Assembly (NCBI GenBank): GCA_958296245.1
Contig: OY282458.1
Coordinates: 2,036,197 to 2,100,196 of the forward strand
Length of the DNA stretch: 64,000 nt
DNA from: an uncultured Dehalococcoidia bacterium
GTDB lineage: Bacteria > Chloroflexota > Dehalococcoidia > Lucifugimonadales > G958296245
Reading direction: 5' to 3'
Shown here: positions 57,035 to 64,000 of the stretch, piece by piece
How positions within the stretch are numbered: position 1 is the stretch's first letter
How the letters are laid out: the number at the start of each line of letters is the position of its first letter
Notes under the pieces: generated by a model
Told to the model about the DNA's origin: nothing
The model's input: the letters and a program-made list of their open reading frames with translations, nothing else
Databases searched by the model: none
Program-made: the position numbers and the translations under genes

Positions 57035-57039
57035 TGCTG

Positions 57040-57717
57040 CTACGCCGTCGCGCCTACGCTTCTTGAGGGGCGAGGCGTGTTCATCTTGATGATCCGCTCC
57101 GCCTCTATGACCTCTGCCCCCATGCCCGCGAGGTTCGCGTTCGCGGGGCTGGCCAGCGTCAGGAGCGGCTTGCCGGAAGCGGCGAGCTTGCGGGCTAGGG
57201 CCTCGGTCCTGCCGCTGGGCGCGGCGTGGGTTATGAAGACTCGGCTGGCGAGGGCTGCGACCATCTCGTTGCGCCGGGCTGCGAGCTCCGTCGTCGGGCG
57301 GCGTCGGGATTCGGGGAAGGGCGACAGTACCAGCATCCTACCGGCGTTCAGAGGGTCGCGCCAGTCGCGGGGGATTCGCATCTTCTCGACGCTGCGCGCC
57401 GGGCAGACGACCACGGGCTGGCCGCCTCGGAGCAGCAGGCGCAGGCACTCCTTCTCCATCGGCGTTTGGAATCCGCCTATGACGGGGACTCCGGCGTCGC
57501 GCATGGCTCTGGCGAGGTCGTAGGTCTTGAGGATGAGGTCGCCGGGGCAGCGGTTGGAGCAGAAGAGGGCGGTATGTTGGGCGTCCAGCGCTTCGGGGTC
57601 GCCGATGGCGTGGAAGCGGGCGTCCTCTCCGCTCGGCGCCATCAGGGGGGCAGCGCCAAGAGCAAGCGATATGGCGGAGGCCGCGGGAGCGCCTGTTCGG
57701 GCGCGGTTCTGGTCCAT
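57040..57717 (-). CDS. DprA-like (SLOG superfamily) Rossmann-fold protein
   Basis: The 225-residue product has FCSNRCPGDLILKTYDLARAMRDAG, then VIGGFQTPMEKECLRLLLRGGQPVVVCPAR, and LSPFPESRRRPTTELAARRNEMVAALA. This is the order seen in the Rossmann core of DprA-like proteins. There is no C-terminal winged helix. Full DprA loads RecA on incoming single strands. Stand-alone SLOG proteins often act as nucleotide-signal sensors, so either role is possible. It is convergent with the array and ends next to the last repeat. Confidence 0.75.
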   Translation of the reverse strand: MDQNRARTGAPAASAISLALGAAPLMAPSGEDARFHAIGDPEALDAQHTALFCSNRCPGDLILKTYDLARAMRDAGVPVIGGFQTPMEKECLRLLLRGGQPVVVCPARSVEKMRIPRDWRDPLNAGRMLVLSPFPESRRRPTTELAARRNEMVAALASRVFITHAAPSGRTEALARKLAASGKPLLTLASPANANLAGMGAEVIEAERIIKMNTPRPSRSVGATA

Positions 57718-58073
57718 GCCGAGAAATCTAGCACAGGCGTTCGCGCCGCGTCAAGGGGTTGCGCGACCTTATGTTCGCATCCGTTCTCCCGATGTCTCGA
57801 AATGCGGTCCCGGCTCCATCAAGGCTTCACGGAGTAAGGCGTCGGGAGCTCATCGGCGGTCGAAGCAGCGGCGGCGGTCCCATGACGCCCGTTCGCCTTC
57901 TAGGCAGGACTCCACGCCCTCAGGGCTCGGCTGCGACGGGGAGTCCTCGAGGCGCAGAAGGTCCCTTGGAAGCTCACCGGCATTTGAATAGGCGCGGCGT
58001 TCTTCGCCATCTATCGAGTCAGGCCAAGGGGTGTATGCTACACTCTCAGTCACCAAGGCAAGGGGGAGTCGTC
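57718..58073. other. Intergenic region with antitoxin remnant and possible promoter
   Basis: This 356-bp gap holds a degraded antitoxin-like fragment (about 57868-57960) and, before the gene at 58074, TATGCT/TACACT hexamers near 58034-58042. It also has a good ribosome-binding site, AGGGGGAG. Nothing else is recognisable. Confidence 0.45.
57868..57960 (-). pseudogene. Remnant of an antitoxin-like gene
   Basis: The minus-strand translation ends EGVESCLEGERASWDRR, matching the end of the antitoxin-like protein at 28319-28552 (EDVESYLKDERASWDR). DNA similarity around gcggtcccatgacgcccgtt is high. The N-terminal beta-rich part is not preserved and no start is in place, so this is a decayed copy. 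Confidence 0.45.
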
Positions 58074-58313
58074 ATGGGTCTTAGCAAGGAGATAGCCGCC
58101 TACGACCGCATGAGGAGCTACTTGGAGACGGACTACTTCGGCAAGTGGGTGGTGGTGCATGACGAGCAGCTTGTGGGAGCCTACGAAACCTTTCAGGATG
58201 CCGCGCACACGGCGATGGAGCGCTTCGGACGCGGCCCATACCTTATCAGGCGCGTGGGCGCCCCCCCGCTGACCCTGCCGTCTTCCGCGCTGTACAGGCC
58301 TGTACGCGGCTAG
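58074..58313 (+). CDS. Small DUF5678-like protein upstream of a retropepsin
   Basis: The 79-residue product has EIAAYDRMRSYLETDYFGKWVVVHDEQLVGAY and ends AMERFGRGPYLIRRVGAP, a DUF5678-like pattern. AGGGGGAG precedes ATG 58074; the longer frame from 57759 is rejected. Such genes commonly lie directly upstream of a clan AA aspartic protease, as here. The biological role of the pair is unknown. The decayed module at 10220-10632 has the same arrangement with a different small protein. Confidence 0.65.
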   Translation: MGLSKEIAAYDRMRSYLETDYFGKWVVVHDEQLVGAYETFQDAAHTAMERFGRGPYLIRRVGAPPLTLPSSALYRPVRG

Positions 58314-58404
58314 GGCAGATTGCGGGTTCGAGGGCCGCCCTGACACGCTGGAACACCTCGGCCCGACGGTCTCGGTTCGGATTGGATTCGACGATGACTT
58401 CGAG

Positions 58405-58743
58405 TTGGGGAAAAGGGATATCCCCAACCTGCCCTCAGACATGCTCCATGCGCTAGTGGACACTGGCGCGGCGCTAAGTTGCATTGACTCGTCCCTAGCC
58501 ATGCAGTTAGGCCTGCCGGTTGTGGACCGGCAGGGCGTTGCTGGAGTTCTTGGGGCTGGCGAAGTGAATATGCACCTCGCCCAACTCAATATACCCAGCC
58601 TTGGCGTCTGGATTTCGGGTCGATTTGCCGGCGTCCATCCGGCCGCGGGCGGACAACCTCATTCCGCTCTCATCGGCAGAGACTTCCTGCGAAATTTCAG
58701 GATGGTATATGATGGACGTACAGGATCCGTCACTATTCAGTAA
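58405..58743 (+). CDS. Retropepsin-like clan AA aspartic protease
   Basis: The catalytic motif is ALVDTGAALSCIDSSLA, followed by the hydrophobic-hydrophobic-G motif ALIGRDFLRNF near the C-terminus: a single-lobe retropepsin. The first usable start codon is TTG 58405. However, the same frame upstream reads PDTLEHLGPTVSVRIGFDDDFE, which looks like genuine protein, so translation may begin near 58320 from a non-standard start overlapping the upstream gene. The enzyme would act as a dimer; its substrate is unknown. Confidence 0.75.
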   Translation: MGKRDIPNLPSDMLHALVDTGAALSCIDSSLAMQLGLPVVDRQGVAGVLGAGEVNMHLAQLNIPSLGVWISGRFAGVHPAAGGQPHSALIGRDFLRNFRMVYDGRTGSVTIQ

Positions 58744-58837
58744 CGAATAGGGTAAGAAGACAGCTCTTCATTTAGATCTCAAGCCCACGCGGTATTTGAT
58801 GTCATAGTTGATGATGAAGTCCAGTTTGACTGCCCTG

Positions 58838-61800
58838 CTAGTCATCCTCGGTGCCCTCGAACGAAGTCCTCACCACCAGCGAATACTCCAGCTCTATCTC
58901 CTGCCAGATATCGCTGAGCCCCAGAGCCTCCAACCATATCTTGTCAGCCTTGTCCGTGATGTGCCGACACCTAGCCAGGTTGTAGTTCCCGATGTTCTTG
59001 CCAGCGTTCAGCTTGAACACCAGGTTCTCAGTCATGGCGCTCTCTAACTCTGGCAACAAGGCCAAGAGATGTTTCCGCTGCTGTTTGGTCAACTGCCCTG
59101 GCCCTATAGGTGCGCTGGCAAAGCTCTTGTGGGTTACATGGAAATCGTCGCCGATTGCGACCCACCACATGTACATCAACAACCCGTTCGCCAATAGGAT
59201 GGAGAGGTCTCTGTCGTGTTCCTCGCGGAATCGAGCGGAACCATATTGGGTTTGCGCTAAAGTTGTGCCATCAACCCCGGTCACCGGAGGCTTTCTTACA
59301 CAGAACGTCAACCAATTGTAAGCTGTCTGCTTGAAATGAAGAGCATGGCCTGCACGGCCAGTAGAGAACTCGTTCTGGAGTCGGTAATCCCCATTCCCCA
59401 GCAGGGATTCGAAGCCTCGAATCAGCTGGGTTCTGCCAATCTTGGGAATGAGCCCTTCGAACGCTGCCGGAGAGAAGGGGGAGTACGACAAGCTATCAAA
59501 TAGAGTTGGACGCTGAGAGTGAAACCACCTGTGCAGCCGCGTAGTGAAGCAGCGCTTCGACGCCCCGGATGACTTGTGGCCCAAGTAGATTGTATTGCGA
59601 ACCCGAGTATCGAAACTGAACAGGGCTGAGGGAATGCGCCCAAACGACGAAAACCATACGGAACTGCATTCTTGATACAGGTGGGCGCGCAGACTGGCAA
59701 ACCCTGAACTGAAGGTGATGCTCAGCGGCACGATCATGCTGGTGCGTCCGTTGGTTCGACATACGTTGACGCTTCTTTCTACGACCGTGGCGTATATGTC
59801 TGGACTTCCCGCTGTTAGGAACCCCTTCGTCGTATACGACTGGAGTACCTTTCGCCTCGACACGTAGGGCGGGTTGCCGATGATGACGTCGAAGCCGCCT
59901 TTGCGCATGATGCCGTAGAATTCGGCGAACCAGTGGAAGGGCTGGTGGCTGGTCTGCCAAGCCACGTAAGCGTCCGATTTGTTCGGGTCCACGCCGTACT
60001 CGCCGGCCAAGAGGCGATCCAACCGGTCGGCCAAGGTGTGGAGGCGGTCTCGGAGTGCCTGCTTGTCGGCGGCAGTTACCTCCCCTCCGAGCATAGTCTG
60101 TTGCCGCCTGAACTCGTGGGCCATCCAGTCCACGCCGCGGGCATCCTCCACAATACGGTCGAGTGCAGCCTGCTCCTCCGGGAACACCTGCCGGTGCTGT
60201 CCGTCGGGCATGATGGTCATGGCTTGGCGCACGGCGTCCAAGGACGTGAAGCCGACGAGGGTGTTGCCCGCGCGGATGTTGAAGTCGATGTCCGGCAGCG
60301 GCTCTATCTGGTCGTAGCTCTTCAGTTGTGCGACGAGCTTGAGGAAGAGGCGCAGCTTGCAGATCTCCACCGCCTCTTCCATGATGTCCACGCCGTAGAG
60401 GTTGTTGAGGACGATGGACTTGAGGATGAAGTACCGCTCGCTGGGGTGCTCATCCGCCTCGTCCAGTACCTTGCGGAAGTCCTCAAGATGCTTCGGGCTG
60501 CGCTTACGCTCGGACCTTTTGGCATCATCCAAGAAGCCGCGCATCCCCTCCAGGCAGGCGGTGTAGAGGGGTTCGAGGATGTTGAGGGCTGCGAAGAGGA
60601 ACGCCCCGGAGCCGCACGTGGGGTCGAGCACCGACACGCCCCGCATGGCGTGCCAGAAGGCGCGCAGGAGCTCCGGCCCCTCGCTCTGGGCGATGACGTC
60701 CTTGGCGAACTGCTCCACGTCCAGGTTCAGGGTGATGAGGTCGTTGACCTCCTGCACTTCGCCCGACGCCAGCTTGGCGCGCACCTCGGCGTAACGCTGG
60801 CGGCGGGCCGCCACCTCGCGCCAAGTCTCGGTGGGCAGGGCGTAGTCGTCGGGGGCCGGGCTGTTCCAGCCGCCGCGCTTGGACACGTCGCCGACTCCGG
60901 CGGCGACGTCGTCGGGCAGATCGAAGGACGCGTCCAGGGGTTTCGGGTCCTCAGCCTGCCGAGCGTTCCAGGCGATGCCGTGGCCGACGGCGGGGTAGAC
61001 GTAGCGGTCGGGGTCGTCTTGGAGCAGACGCCACACGCCGCCGTCGGGCGCGAAGGCCACCCGGCATTCCTTCTTGGCGGCGTCGAACAGGAAGGGGATG
61101 ACGGTGTTGCGTCCGATGTAGCCTGTGATGTCCTCCTTGGTGTAGTAGGCGCCCATCTGCTTTTGGTTGACGTACTTCTCGAAGATGTAGCCGAGCACGT
61201 CGGGGTTGATCTCGTTGTCCTCGCGGTGCGGACGCTCGTCGAGGTGCCAGTGGTAGGCGTCGAAGAAGTCGAAGACTCGCTCGAAGGCTTCGTCGGGGAT
61301 GCCGATGCCCGGGTTGTCGCGCTCCAGGTCGTGGACGTCGAAGAGACCGCCGTTGAGGAATGGGACTTCGCCGAGATGGTCTGCGAGGTCGGGCTCGCGC
61401 TCGGCTTGGGGCTGTCCCAGCCCCTCGTGGAAGAGGCGGAGCAGGAAGATGCGGTAGAACTGCTGGAACTGGCCGGGGCCTGCCTGTTTCTGGACGATGC
61501 GCAAGCGGTTGCGGAGGTAGTCAAGGTCGCCGTCCAGGAAGCCCTGCTTCTGGATGAAGTAGACGAACATCATGCGGTTGAGCATGAGGGATGCGTACCA
61601 GCAGCGGTCTCCCTGGGCGGAGATGCCCTTGATGAAGTCTCCGAAGGCGGTCAACTCCGCCCTGAAGTGCTCGTAGAAACGCTTAGTCACCCTGTCAACG
61701 TCGAATGCCTTGCTGACGCGGGACGTGACGACGGGAACACTCAGGCTCCCTTCCTCTTCAATTGCAAAGGCCAGGCCCTGTAGACGCTGAAGCAAGTGGT

Positions 61801-62176
61801 CCCCGCTCTGGCCAGCAGCGAAGGTGAACTCCCGGTAGGCGGCGGGCTTGCCGCTCTCCCGCTTGACCCACTGCCATATCTGCGTCTTGCGGCCGGGGTC
61901 GGTGAAGACGATGATGTGTTCGTAGGCGCTCTTGGCGACCTGGCTCTCTATCTTGCGCCGAACCGGGTATTCCGGGATGTTGTTCTCGACGCTGGAGTCG
62001 CACTCGTAGACGACGACATCCTCCTTCTCCGCGACGGGCTTCAGGGAGTAGCGGCGGTCGTTCACGTGGACGACCGGGGGGTCAACCCTGTGGTAATTCC
62101 AGCCGAGTTCCACGAGGAGGGCCTCGAAGTCGAAGGCGTGGAGGTGGGGCCTTAGCTCTTCAATGGCAACCGGCAT
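58838..62176 (-). CDS. Eco57I/PglX-like large DNA methyltransferase (possible DrmMI or type IIG relative)
   Basis: The 1112-residue protein has an N-terminal nuclease-like region (IESQVAKSAYEHIIVFTDPGRK near 75-97). The adenine-methyltransferase core has motif I VLDPTCGSGAFLFAAL and catalytic FDVIIGNPPYVSRRK, and a ~350-residue C-terminal target-recognition part. It is the type found in type IIG enzymes and in DISARM/BREX loci. The adjacent SNF2-like helicase suggests a class 1 DISARM-like or helicase-assisted R-M system. The other DISARM genes would lie beyond the window, so the assignment is open. Confidence 0.8.
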   Translation of the reverse strand: MPVAIEELRPHLHAFDFEALLVELGWNYHRVDPPVVHVNDRRYSLKPVAEKEDVVVYECDSSVENNIPEYPVRRKIESQVAKSAYEHIIVFTDPGRKTQIWQWVKRESGKPAAYREFTFAAGQSGDHLLQRLQGLAFAIEEEGSLSVPVVTSRVSKAFDVDRVTKRFYEHFRAELTAFGDFIKGISAQGDRCWYASLMLNRMMFVYFIQKQGFLDGDLDYLRNRLRIVQKQAGPGQFQQFYRIFLLRLFHEGLGQPQAEREPDLADHLGEVPFLNGGLFDVHDLERDNPGIGIPDEAFERVFDFFDAYHWHLDERPHREDNEINPDVLGYIFEKYVNQKQMGAYYTKEDITGYIGRNTVIPFLFDAAKKECRVAFAPDGGVWRLLQDDPDRYVYPAVGHGIAWNARQAEDPKPLDASFDLPDDVAAGVGDVSKRGGWNSPAPDDYALPTETWREVAARRQRYAEVRAKLASGEVQEVNDLITLNLDVEQFAKDVIAQSEGPELLRAFWHAMRGVSVLDPTCGSGAFLFAALNILEPLYTACLEGMRGFLDDAKRSERKRSPKHLEDFRKVLDEADEHPSERYFILKSIVLNNLYGVDIMEEAVEICKLRLFLKLVAQLKSYDQIEPLPDIDFNIRAGNTLVGFTSLDAVRQAMTIMPDGQHRQVFPEEQAALDRIVEDARGVDWMAHEFRRQQTMLGGEVTAADKQALRDRLHTLADRLDRLLAGEYGVDPNKSDAYVAWQTSHQPFHWFAEFYGIMRKGGFDVIIGNPPYVSRRKVLQSYTTKGFLTAGSPDIYATVVERSVNVCRTNGRTSMIVPLSITFSSGFASLRAHLYQECSSVWFSSFGRIPSALFSFDTRVRNTIYLGHKSSGASKRCFTTRLHRWFHSQRPTLFDSLSYSPFSPAAFEGLIPKIGRTQLIRGFESLLGNGDYRLQNEFSTGRAGHALHFKQTAYNWLTFCVRKPPVTGVDGTTLAQTQYGSARFREEHDRDLSILLANGLLMYMWWVAIGDDFHVTHKSFASAPIGPGQLTKQQRKHLLALLPELESAMTENLVFKLNAGKNIGNYNLARCRHITDKADKIWLEALGLSDIWQEIELEYSLVVRTSFEGTEDD

Positions 62177-62583
62177 CAGGCGCCTTCCTGCATTAGGAGA
62201 AGCCGCGCGCCGGAGAGCGAGGCCATCCGTCGGTCCAACGTCAGGACCTCCAAGCCGGCGCGGGAGTACCCATCGGCGATGAGGCGGTCGAACAGGCCGG
62301 GGGCGGCGAGGGCATCGAGGGCGGCCCGTCCGTTCAGCGGGGACACCAGGCCGCTGGTCAGCACGCCGAGCAGCGCAGCGCAGGCGTCGACACTCGACAC
62401 CCCATAGTGATGCCGCACGGCGGCGTATGCCTCCCCGATGACCTGGTTAGAGGCGAATGTCTCGCATGACTGTTCCTCGACCAGGACGCGGAGTCCGCTC
62501 ACGCAACGCTCGAAGCCGCCTTGGGGAAGCCCGGTGACCAGACGGACAAGCACCGAGGTATCAATACCGTATCGCTGGGCCAT
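62176..62583 (-). CDS. vapC: PIN-domain VapC-type toxin
   Basis: The 135-residue protein starts YGIDTSVLVRLVTG (first PIN aspartate) and has NQVIGEAYAAVRHHYG (glutamate). It later has LFDRLIADGYSRAGLEVLTLDRRMA (aspartates of the C-terminal half). It is a probable tRNA/rRNA-cleaving RNase, held in check by the overlapping AbrB-type antitoxin. Its stop overlaps the ATG of the methyltransferase gene. Confidence 0.87.
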   Translation of the reverse strand: MAQRYGIDTSVLVRLVTGLPQGGFERCVSGLRVLVEEQSCETFASNQVIGEAYAAVRHHYGVSSVDACAALLGVLTSGLVSPLNGRAALDALAAPGLFDRLIADGYSRAGLEVLTLDRRMASLSGARLLLMQEGA

Positions 62584-62812
62584 GGCCTCGCTCCCTGAGG
62601 TCCCGGAACTTTCGGATATCGAAAGGCTCGACGTTGGGATCGATCAGGTCATGGAGCATTCCGAGTTTGGACAAGTCAATCCGTCTGGGCTTGAGGATAT
62701 AGCCCTCGTCTCCCTTCTCCAACACCAGTTGGCCGCCGGGGCCCACGCCCAACTCGTCCAGCACGCGCGCCGGGAAGGTGACCTGCCGCTTCGACGTAAT
62801 TTTGACTATCAT
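62561..62812 (-). CDS. vapB: AbrB/MazE-type VapB antitoxin
   Basis: The 83-residue product starts MIVKITSKRQVTFPARVLDELGV and continues GGQLVLEKGDEGYIL, the SpoVT/AbrB swapped-hairpin DNA-binding fold. A C-terminal tail (RKFRDLRERGHGPAI) would bind VapC. It overlaps vapC by 23 bp. The pair is inserted between the helicase and methyltransferase genes. GGAGGAAGAG precedes the ATG. Confidence 0.88.
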   Translation of the reverse strand: MIVKITSKRQVTFPARVLDELGVGPGGQLVLEKGDEGYILKPRRIDLSKLGMLHDLIDPNVEPFDIRKFRDLRERGHGPAIRY

Positions 62813-62867
62813 GGTCTGCTCTTCCTCCTTACTGCAAGCGTATATATGAGCGCGGAGATTGCTTCAG

Positions 62868-64000
62868 CTACGGATTGTGCTCGAATAGCCCCAAGGAGCA
62901 GATGATCTGCGGCTCGTGGGCCTCGGCTGCGCCGTCATCCGTCAGGCACAGCCGGTCCTCCTCACGCAGTGACATGACTATATGGGCCAGTTGGGTGTCA
63001 TCCACGCCGCTGCTGAGTTGGCGATTCAGTGTATCGACCGCCGACTGGCGCAGAGGGTAGCGGTATACGTCGTTGATGGCCTTGTGGAGCGCGTCTACGT
63101 CAAACAGCTGGCCTCTGATATCGTCCGCGTACTTCTTGAGGCGGGTGTAGGTACGAAACCTTGCGCCGGAGGGCCGCCCGAGCTGCCCGCCAACCCGCTT
63201 CTCCTCCCGGACGACGTGGCGGACGCCCTCGGCGACGAGCGGGTGATGATTTTCGTGGTGCGGCTGCGCCGGGGTGTCGGGCTTGCACTCGGCGGCGGAG
63301 AGAATTTCGAGCTGCGACTCTGTGATGCTACGGCCCTCGCGGTCGACGTAGGCGAGGGCGTCGTTGCCGTCGGCGGTGCGCATGAAGACGAGGACGCCCT
63401 CGGGCCGCTGGGCGATGGGAGCGTGCTTACGCGACGAGAACACGACGTCGGGCAGGTCGGCGACGGCCTTCTCCAGCTTCGGGTCCGCGCTGATGGCGTT
63501 CTTCCATATCTGGTAGGCGTGGGATGCCAGGTCAACCTCGCCGTCGGGGTCTCCGTCCAGGATACCCGCCCGCTCGTGGTAGAGGTTCAAGATGGTCTGG
63601 TCGTCGTCCTCGTCCTCGAAGAACGCCTCGTCCGCGCCGACGACCTCGGCGTTCTCCTGAAGCCGCGTTTGCACACGGTTGCGAAGGTTGATGATGCGCT
63701 CCACGCCGTCGGCGGGCAGAAAGGAATGGCAAAGTATCTCTTCCGCCTTCTGCCCGATGCGGTCCACCCGGCCCGCCCGCTGGATGAGGCGGATGATGGC
63801 CCAGGGCAGGTCGTAGTTCACGACTACGTGGCAGTCCTGGAGGTTCTGGCCCTCGCTGAGCACGTCGGTGGCGACGAGGACGCGGAGCTCCTGTTCCGGC
63901 GCCGCTAGGCCCGGTCGCCGGTTGCTGTTGGGGCTGAATCGCCATGCAAGCCGGGTGGGGTCGTCGGAGCTTCCGGTAACGCCGGCCATGTCCTTCACGC
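62868..64000 (-). CDS. SNF2/DEAD-like helicase, C-terminal part (5' end beyond window)
   Basis: The visible ~375 residues contain the second helicase domain: VLVATDVLSEGQNLQDCHVVVNYDLPW (motif V region) and RLIQRAGRVDRIGQKAEEI (motif VI with arginine finger). An acidic linker and a helical C-terminal domain follow. Relatives are DrmD-type and other DNA-translocating helicases that work with Eco57I-like methyltransferases. The gene continues past base 64000. It is upstream of, and codirectional with, vapBC and the methyltransferase. Confidence 0.8.
   Translation of the reverse strand, partial: VKDMAGVTGSSDDPTRLAWRFSPNSNRRPGLAAPEQELRVLVATDVLSEGQNLQDCHVVVNYDLPWAIIRLIQRAGRVDRIGQKAEEILCHSFLPADGVERIINLRNRVQTRLQENAEVVGADEAFFEDEDDDQTILNLYHERAGILDGDPDGEVDLASHAYQIWKNAISADPKLEKAVADLPDVVFSSRKHAPIAQRPEGVLVFMRTADGNDALAYVDREGRSITESQLEILSAAECKPDTPAQPHHENHHPLVAEGVRHVVREEKRVGGQLGRPSGARFRTYTRLKKYADDIRGQLFDVDALHKAINDVYRYPLRQSAVDTLNRQLSSGVDDTQLAHIVMSLREEDRLCLTDDGAAEAHEPQIICSLGLFEHNP

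Noticed and set aside
53079-57035. Many long minus-strand open frames across the CRISPR array (for example 497 and 460 codons)
   Set aside because: They translate the repeat itself (SIPACAGEP, VYPRVCGGT, GLSPRVRGN in rotation) and are artefacts of a 61-bp period, not genes.
59933-61783. 616-codon plus-strand open frame opposite the large methyltransferase
   Set aside because: It is a low-complexity valine/glutamate/leucine-rich antisense shadow of a clearly conserved methyltransferase.

Overview
This is a GC-rich bacterial chromosome segment (by eye about 60 % GC) with no rRNA and no intact tRNA. It looks like an accessory or genomic-island region in which cell-surface polysaccharide genes alternate with antiviral and toxin-antitoxin genes. 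The protein families (PaREP1-like protein, retropepsin modules, GT39 proteins with extra surface domains, many small TA genes) resemble those of environmental Chloroflexota such as SAR202/Dehalococcoidia-like lineages. That taxonomic reading is an inference only.

Layout. 1-1706: 3' part of an O-antigen ligase-like gene (minus strand). 1849-4477: BsuBI/PstI-type restriction enzyme and its methyltransferase, beside a tRNA-Val fragment. 4754-10154: two tandem GT39-like membrane glycosyltransferases with unusual duplicated C-terminal domains. 10220-10632: a small gene plus an internally deleted retropepsin. 10804-15543: polysaccharide genes (GT4, flippase, GT2 with an 18-bp G tract, Gfo/Idh oxidoreductase). 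16031-28287: a type I restriction-modification locus (hsdM, hsdS, hsdR) expanded by DUF2442, Phd/PIN, HigBA, a GIY-YIG-like gene, a Kiwa pair (kwaA/kwaB) and a cassette of unknown function. 29451-43136: a second polysaccharide block (UDP-sugar dehydrogenase, VanZ, flippase, second ligase, oxidoreductase, glycosyltransferases, methyltransferases, aminotransferase, GDP-mannose epimerase-like). 43272-57034: a DnaQ-like exonuclease, a complete type I-E CRISPR-Cas operon and an array of about 65 repeats. 57040-64000: DprA-like gene, a retropepsin module, and a large Eco57I-like methyltransferase, VapBC and SNF2-type helicase.

Most notable observation. Between cas3 and cas8e lies an isolated, inverted, degenerate repeat-spacer-repeat unit. 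Its guide matches the leader region of the cas8e operon immediately downstream of the cas promoter. The only mismatches in the first 14 guide positions are at 6 and 12, exactly the positions that Cascade flips out of the guide-target duplex. This predicts RNA-guided autorepression of the Cascade operon. A second recurrent theme is accessory cassettes (TA genes, membrane-protein genes, an unknown gene) bracketed by a duplicated end of a neighbouring operon gene. This is seen at hsdM, hsdR, a GT4 gene and the epimerase gene. Other points are a probable phase-variable glycosyltransferase tract, an Ig-like domain shared by four envelope proteins, and a CRISPR array that begins 6 bp after the cas2 stop codon with no room for a conventional leader.
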